Of a stretch of DNA of 9,458 nucleotides, positions 6,246 through 9,458 are shown piece after piece. The position numbers and the translations under genes are program-made. This DNA is from an uncultured Porphyromonas sp. (GTDB lineage: Bacteria; Bacteroidota; Bacteroidia; Bacteroidales; Porphyromonadaceae): assembly GCA_947253195.1 (NCBI GenBank), contig CAMXXM010000039.1:1-9458 (forward strand), written 5' to 3'. The notes under the pieces are model-generated. The model was not told the origin of the DNA and searched no databases. It worked only from the letters and a program-made list of their open reading frames with translations. Numbering within the stretch: the stretch's first letter is position 1; each line of letters starts with the position of its first letter.

Positions 6246-7118
6246 CTATTCTCTGATCCAGGGGATAAGCTCCTCTATCATGCTCCTTACCTCAGGGTCT
6301 TTGCTCCACTGCTGCAGCTCTCCCGACTTGGTCTCGTTGATCATCTGGATCAGGCGGGGAGCCAGCATCGAGAGCCGAAGCTTATTCATCTCCTTGAGCC
6401 AGTAGGTGAGGCTCTCCCTGCTCCTCGACTCCATCGGCTCATCCAGCACCTCCCTGTGGTACAAGCAGTAGAGTTCTCGCCCGCGAGTGCCCTCACCGGT
6501 GCGCAGCTCCGGGAGTAGCCGATCCGGGCTGAGGGGAGCCGATCGGAGGTCGCCACTCTCCCGCCAGGCGTCACCGAGCTGCTCTGACCTCTGCTGCAGA
6601 TGATCGAGGAAAGGCTGACCGCCGAGGGTGTCAAAGGAGTCGTAGTAGAGCAACATCGACACCGTCAGGTAGTAGTAAAGGCGACGCCCGAGGATGCTTT
6701 CCGGGATCAAGCCGGGTAGTGGAAAGTAGGTCCCGGCCTCGCTTGTGGAGATGGGTATCTCGCGCTCCATCACCATGAAGAGCGGACTCTGCCGCTCACT
6801 CCCGTAGATCGGTCTGTAGGCGGTGAGCGTGAGGTCTCCCGTGAAGTGATGTCCCGACCCGGCAGTAAGCCGTATGTAGATCGATACCGCTACAGGCTCC
6901 TTGGGGGTCATGCTGAGCCGCACGTCGGGGCTGAAGCCGTCGGCAAATCGCCGTACCCGCTCACTCAGTCCCTCTGCGTCCTTGGCGGCTGTCGAGCCCA
7001 GCGCTGAGGCGTCGACCTCTACGCGTGACGTGACCAACTGCTGAGCCGAGAGCGGTATCGCCACCGCGCTCATCAGGAGTGTGGCGAGGAGGGCAATAGG
7101 GCGCGCGAAGATCTGCAT
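6246..7118 (-). CDS. DUF4835-family exported protein (PorD-like)
   Basis: The 290-residue product begins with a clear signal peptide: a hydrophobic core at about residues 7-22 and LSA before Gln26 as the likely cleavage site. There is no lipobox cysteine, so it should be periplasmic or outer-membrane associated. YRPIYGS at 101-107, YYDSFDTLGG at 158-167, the following AWRESGDLRSAPL and YHREVLD at 220-226 match the DUF4835 family of Bacteroidota. I recall this family being labelled type IX secretion protein PorD in some databases; I am not sure how firm the experimental basis is. The position between coaBC and recN is itself typical of DUF4835 genes. The ATG is 25 bases after the coaBC stop with no Shine-Dalgarno match, and the start is set by the signal peptide. 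The biochemical role is unknown. Confidence 0.85.
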   Translation of the reverse strand: MQIFARPIALLATLLMSAVAIPLSAQQLVTSRVEVDASALGSTAAKDAEGLSERVRRFADGFSPDVRLSMTPKEPVAVSIYIRLTAGSGHHFTGDLTLTAYRPIYGSERQSPLFMVMEREIPISTSEAGTYFPLPGLIPESILGRRLYYYLTVSMLLYYDSFDTLGGQPFLDHLQQRSEQLGDAWRESGDLRSAPLSPDRLLPELRTGEGTRGRELYCLYHREVLDEPMESRSRESLTYWLKEMNKLRLSMLAPRLIQMINETKSGELQQWSKDPEVRSMIEELIPWIRE

Positions 7119-7143
7119 AAGGAGAAGTGGATAGTGGCTCCGA

Positions 7144-8352
7144 TTAGCTGAGCTGGGGTAGGGTGTTGAGGATCTCGAGTGCCACCTGCTCCTTGTCCAT
7201 CAGTGGCAGGGAGCGATCGATAGAGCCGTCCCGGCTGAGTAGGGTCACTCGATTGGTGTCGGTGCCAAATCCGGCTCCCTCGTCCTCAAGGGTATTGGCG
7301 ACGATGAGGTCAAAATTCTTCCGCTCCATCTTGTCCCTCACCTGCTCGAGATCGAGGTGGGTCTCTAAGGCAAAGCCGATGTGTATCTGCTCCTTGTCCT
7401 TTTGCTTGCCCATAAGTGCGGCGATGTCGGGATTGGGGACCAGCTCGATCGTCATCGAGGGTCGACTCTCCCTCTTCACCTTCTGTTCCTCGGGATGAGC
7501 CACCTTGTAGTCTGCCACGGCAGCACAGAAGATGGCTATCTGGTACGAGGTCACTGAGCGGCAGGCCTCCATCATCTCGTCAGCATTCTCGACCCGGATC
7601 ACCCGCAGTCTCTCGTGGGGAGTCGGGAGGACCTGGGCGGGACCGGTCACCAGGGTGACTTCCGCACCCATCCGGATCGCCTGCTCGGCGAGTGCCTTGC
7701 CCATGCGTCCGGAGGAGTAATTGCCGATGAAGCGGACCGGGTCGATCCGCTCATACGTGGGTCCCGAGGTGATCAGTAGCCGCTTTCCGGCAAGTATCGT
7801 TGCCTCGCCCATATCCTCCTCTATCCTGCGGACGATCTCCTCCGGCTCAGGCAGTCGTCCCTTGCCTATGAGGTGGCTCGCCAGCTCTCCCTCGTCCGCC
7901 TCGAGTATCGTCGCTCCCATCCCTCTGAGGCGGTCAGTGGAGGCGATGGTCGATGGGTGGCGGTACATGTCGAGGTCCATCGCCGGGGCGATGTAGACCC
8001 GCCCTCGTGTGGCGAGGTAGCAGGTGACGAGGAGATTGTCAGCTATGCCATACGCCATCTTGGCCATCGTGGAGGCGGTGGCCGGGGCGACTATGAAGAG
8101 GTCTGCCCAGAGCCCCAGCTCCACATGGCTGTGCCACGTGCCGTCGCTGTGGTCAAAGAAGTCACACAGTACCGGTCGACCGGAGAGGGTGGAGAGGGTG
8201 AGCGGGGTGATGAATTCCCTCGCCGCTGCCGTCATCACCACCTGCACCTCAGCCCCTGCCTTGACAAGGAGCCGGATCAGTGTGGCAGCCTTGTAGGCTG
8301 CGATACTCCCGGTGACCCCAAGGACAATGTGCTTACCGCTTAGGTTAGGCAT
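7144..8352 (-). CDS. coaBC: Bifunctional phosphopantothenoylcysteine decarboxylase / phosphopantothenate-cysteine ligase
   Basis: CoaBC makes 4'-phosphopantetheine for coenzyme A: the CoaB half joins cysteine to 4'-phosphopantothenate using CTP, and the CoaC half decarboxylates the product with FMN. The 402 residues are full length. The CoaC half, about 1-180, has GVTGSIAAYK at 12-21 (flavin binding) and the catalytic His76 in SHVEL. The CoaB half, about 188-400, opens with TSGPTYERIDPVRFIGNYSSGRMGKA at 195-220 and has AAVADYK at 277-283 and lysines 291 and 293 at the expected catalytic position. Two CoaC positions differ from E. coli: PAMD instead of PAMN (Asp126) and LASHLIGKGRL instead of the ACGD clamp cysteine (Ser159). 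The ATG overlaps the exonuclease stop by 8 bases. It is probably essential and constitutively expressed. Confidence 0.96.
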   Translation of the reverse strand: MPNLSGKHIVLGVTGSIAAYKAATLIRLLVKAGAEVQVVMTAAAREFITPLTLSTLSGRPVLCDFFDHSDGTWHSHVELGLWADLFIVAPATASTMAKMAYGIADNLLVTCYLATRGRVYIAPAMDLDMYRHPSTIASTDRLRGMGATILEADEGELASHLIGKGRLPEPEEIVRRIEEDMGEATILAGKRLLITSGPTYERIDPVRFIGNYSSGRMGKALAEQAIRMGAEVTLVTGPAQVLPTPHERLRVIRVENADEMMEACRSVTSYQIAIFCAAVADYKVAHPEEQKVKRESRPSMTIELVPNPDIAALMGKQKDKEQIHIGFALETHLDLEQVRDKMERKNFDLIVANTLEDEGAGFGTDTNRVTLLSRDGSIDRSLPLMDKEQVALEILNTLPQLS

Positions 8353-9154
8353 GGTCGGGCTTTTCGCTCTTTAGGTCGATGGCTTTCTTGATCTTCTGGA
8401 GCTGAAACTTCGTGTCTGCCGGGAAGTCGCTATTCATCATCCAGCCGAAGTAGCCGGGCTCCTTGGTGAGTACATCGGCGACGCGTTGACCCTTGTACTT
8501 TCCGAAGTTAAAGACCACCTCGTCCTTGTCGTTGTAGATGAATCGCCCGGCGAAGTCCACCACACGGCGCTGCGTGGTGTACTCGTCCAGACTGTCGACG
8601 TCATTGGGGAGGTCGTCGTACTTGGCGAGCTGACCGCGCAGGACATTGTAGGTCGCCTCGGTGTCAGCCAGTGCTCCGTGCGCTCCATCAAAGGTGTAGC
8701 CGCAGTAAAACTCATGAGCCGCGGAGAGCGTCCTCGCCTCGCGCTTGTGGTAGATCACCTGCACGTCGACCACCTTGCGGCTGTGCAGGTCGACCGGTAC
8801 ATCAGCACGATAAAACTCCTCGCTCAGCATCGGCATATCGAAGCGATTGCAATTGTATCCCGCAAGATCGCACCCCTCGATGAAGCCGGCCACCCGCTTC
8901 GCAATGTCGGCGAAGGTGGGCGCCTCAGCCACATCCGCATCGCTGATGCCGTGGACTGCCGTCGTCGACTCCGGTATGTGGCACTGAGGATTGACACGAG
9001 AGGAGAAGGTCTCCTTGCTCCCGTCAGGCATCACCTTGACGAGAGCGATCTCTACGATACGATCCCTCGCCGGGTCCGTCCCGGTCGTCTCGAGATCGAA
9101 AAACACAAGCGGTCGCTCCAGTCGAAGCTGTGGAAGGGTATCAAGCTCGCTCAT
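8345..9154 (-). CDS. DEDDh 3'-5' exonuclease with ExoX-like C-terminal domain
   Basis: The 269-residue protein belongs to the DnaQ/RNase T superfamily, which removes 3'-terminal nucleotides with two metal ions. FDLETTGTDP at residues 19-28 supplies Asp20 and Glu22, RFDMPML at 104-110 supplies Asp106, and AHGALADTEAT at 158-168 supplies His159 and Asp164, so the catalytic set is complete. A separate C-terminal module, about 213-246 (FNFGKYKGQRVADVL, then YFGWMM), resembles the small domain attached to exodeoxyribonuclease X and similar proteins. The ATG overlaps the dnaN stop (ATGA), and this coupling to the sliding clamp points to proofreading or repair rather than RNA turnover. It could serve as a stand-alone proofreading subunit, but I would not call it DnaQ epsilon without biochemical support. 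Confidence 0.9.
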   Translation of the reverse strand: MSELDTLPQLRLERPLVFFDLETTGTDPARDRIVEIALVKVMPDGSKETFSSRVNPQCHIPESTTAVHGISDADVAEAPTFADIAKRVAGFIEGCDLAGYNCNRFDMPMLSEEFYRADVPVDLHSRKVVDVQVIYHKREARTLSAAHEFYCGYTFDGAHGALADTEATYNVLRGQLAKYDDLPNDVDSLDEYTTQRRVVDFAGRFIYNDKDEVVFNFGKYKGQRVADVLTKEPGYFGWMMNSDFPADTKFQLQKIKKAIDLKSEKPDHA

Positions 9155-9410
9155 ATCAGCAGAGGCATATCTACGGCAATAATCGTCTCCTCCTCATCCC
9201 GCTCCTGTGGCGTGATGATGGCGGCGTGAGCACGATCTCCGAGCAGGAGCTCCACTTCGTTTCCGGGGAGTATGTTCAGGATCTTGATCAGGTGGATGGC
9301 ACTAAAGGCGATCTCAAACTTCTCCGTACCGCTGTAGTTGACCGGCAGTGTTTCCTGTGCCGAGGTGGAGTAGCCGAGGTCTTTTGCATCCAGTTGCAGC
9401 TGGTTAGGCG
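9151..9410 (-). CDS. dnaN: DNA polymerase III beta sliding clamp, C-terminal fragment
   Basis: Only the last 85 codons and the stop are present; the N-terminal three quarters lie beyond the right-hand adapter. The beta clamp is a ring-shaped dimer that holds the replicative polymerase and repair factors on DNA. The fragment reads like the third clamp domain: LDAKDLGYSTSAQETLPVNY at its start, KFEIAFSAIHLIKILNIL in the middle, and the C-terminal end AVDMPLLI, which resembles the hydrophobic C-terminus that lines the partner-binding pocket. There is no start codon in the window, so a search requiring one would miss it. The stop TGA (9153-9151) overlaps the ATG of the exonuclease gene by four bases. 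Confidence 0.9.
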
Positions 9411-9458
9411 CTGTCTCTTATACACATCTGACGCTGCCGACGAAACCTTATGGGTGTA
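9411..9458. other. Nextera i5-side sequencing adapter (artefact)
   Basis: This is not genomic. Bases 9411-9429 are the Tn5 mosaic end in reverse (CTGTCTCTTATACACATCT), and 9430-9443 (GACGCTGCCGACGA) are the Nextera read-1 tail. Bases 9444-9453 (AACCTTATGG) fit a 10-base i5 index, and GTGTA at 9454-9458 matches the start of the P5 primer complement. Genomic sequence ends at 9410. Confidence 0.97.

Noticed and set aside
8486..9229. Long open frame (247 codons) on the plus strand opposite the exonuclease and dnaN genes
   Set aside because: It lies antisense to two clearly recognised genes, its product shows no recognisable family motif, and long open frames opposite GC-rich genes are expected.

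Overview
The window is a 9,364-base genomic insert (47-9410) with Illumina Nextera library adapter at both ends (1-46 and 9411-9458). The organism looks like a member of the Bacteroidota, most likely order Bacteroidales and close to Porphyromonas. This rests on the gene order dnaN, exonuclease, coaBC, DUF4835, recN, on the presence of a DUF4835 protein, on a C10 (streptopain-type) peptidase, on a TAnnTTTG-type -7 box, and on CoaBC motif variants (PAMDLDM) that I associate with this phylum. Third codon positions are visibly rich in G and C. The genus is inference.

All ten genes are read leftward (minus strand) in two blocks. The upstream block, from the right end, is dnaN (C-terminal 85 residues only), a DEDDh 3'-5' exonuclease with an ExoX-like C-terminal domain, coaBC (coenzyme A synthesis), a secreted DUF4835 protein, recN (double-strand break repair) and ridA (enamine/imine deaminase). 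It ends in a strong hairpin at 4078-4124. Replication and repair genes are thus mixed with coenzyme A synthesis and a cell-envelope protein.

The downstream block begins at a putative -7 box (3973-3980). It encodes an MFS transporter, shikimate kinase (aroK, GTG start), a compact C10 cysteine peptidase with no signal or propeptide, an AmpG/RhtX-like MFS permease, and the first 55 codons of hemN (anaerobic coproporphyrinogen oxidase), which the adapter cuts off. The four junctions overlap by 4, 8, 4 and 11 bases, so this is probably one translationally coupled operon. The link between aromatic synthesis, haem synthesis, two permeases and a peptidase is not a textbook pathway.

There is no tRNA, rRNA, CRISPR array, insertion sequence or phage gene. 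The only non-coding stretch of note is 3953-4141 (189 bases), which holds the terminator and the promoter. I do not see a clearly new biological system. The points most worth a second look are the stripped-down C10 peptidase coupled to an AmpG-like permease, and the adapter ends, which create false protein extensions.
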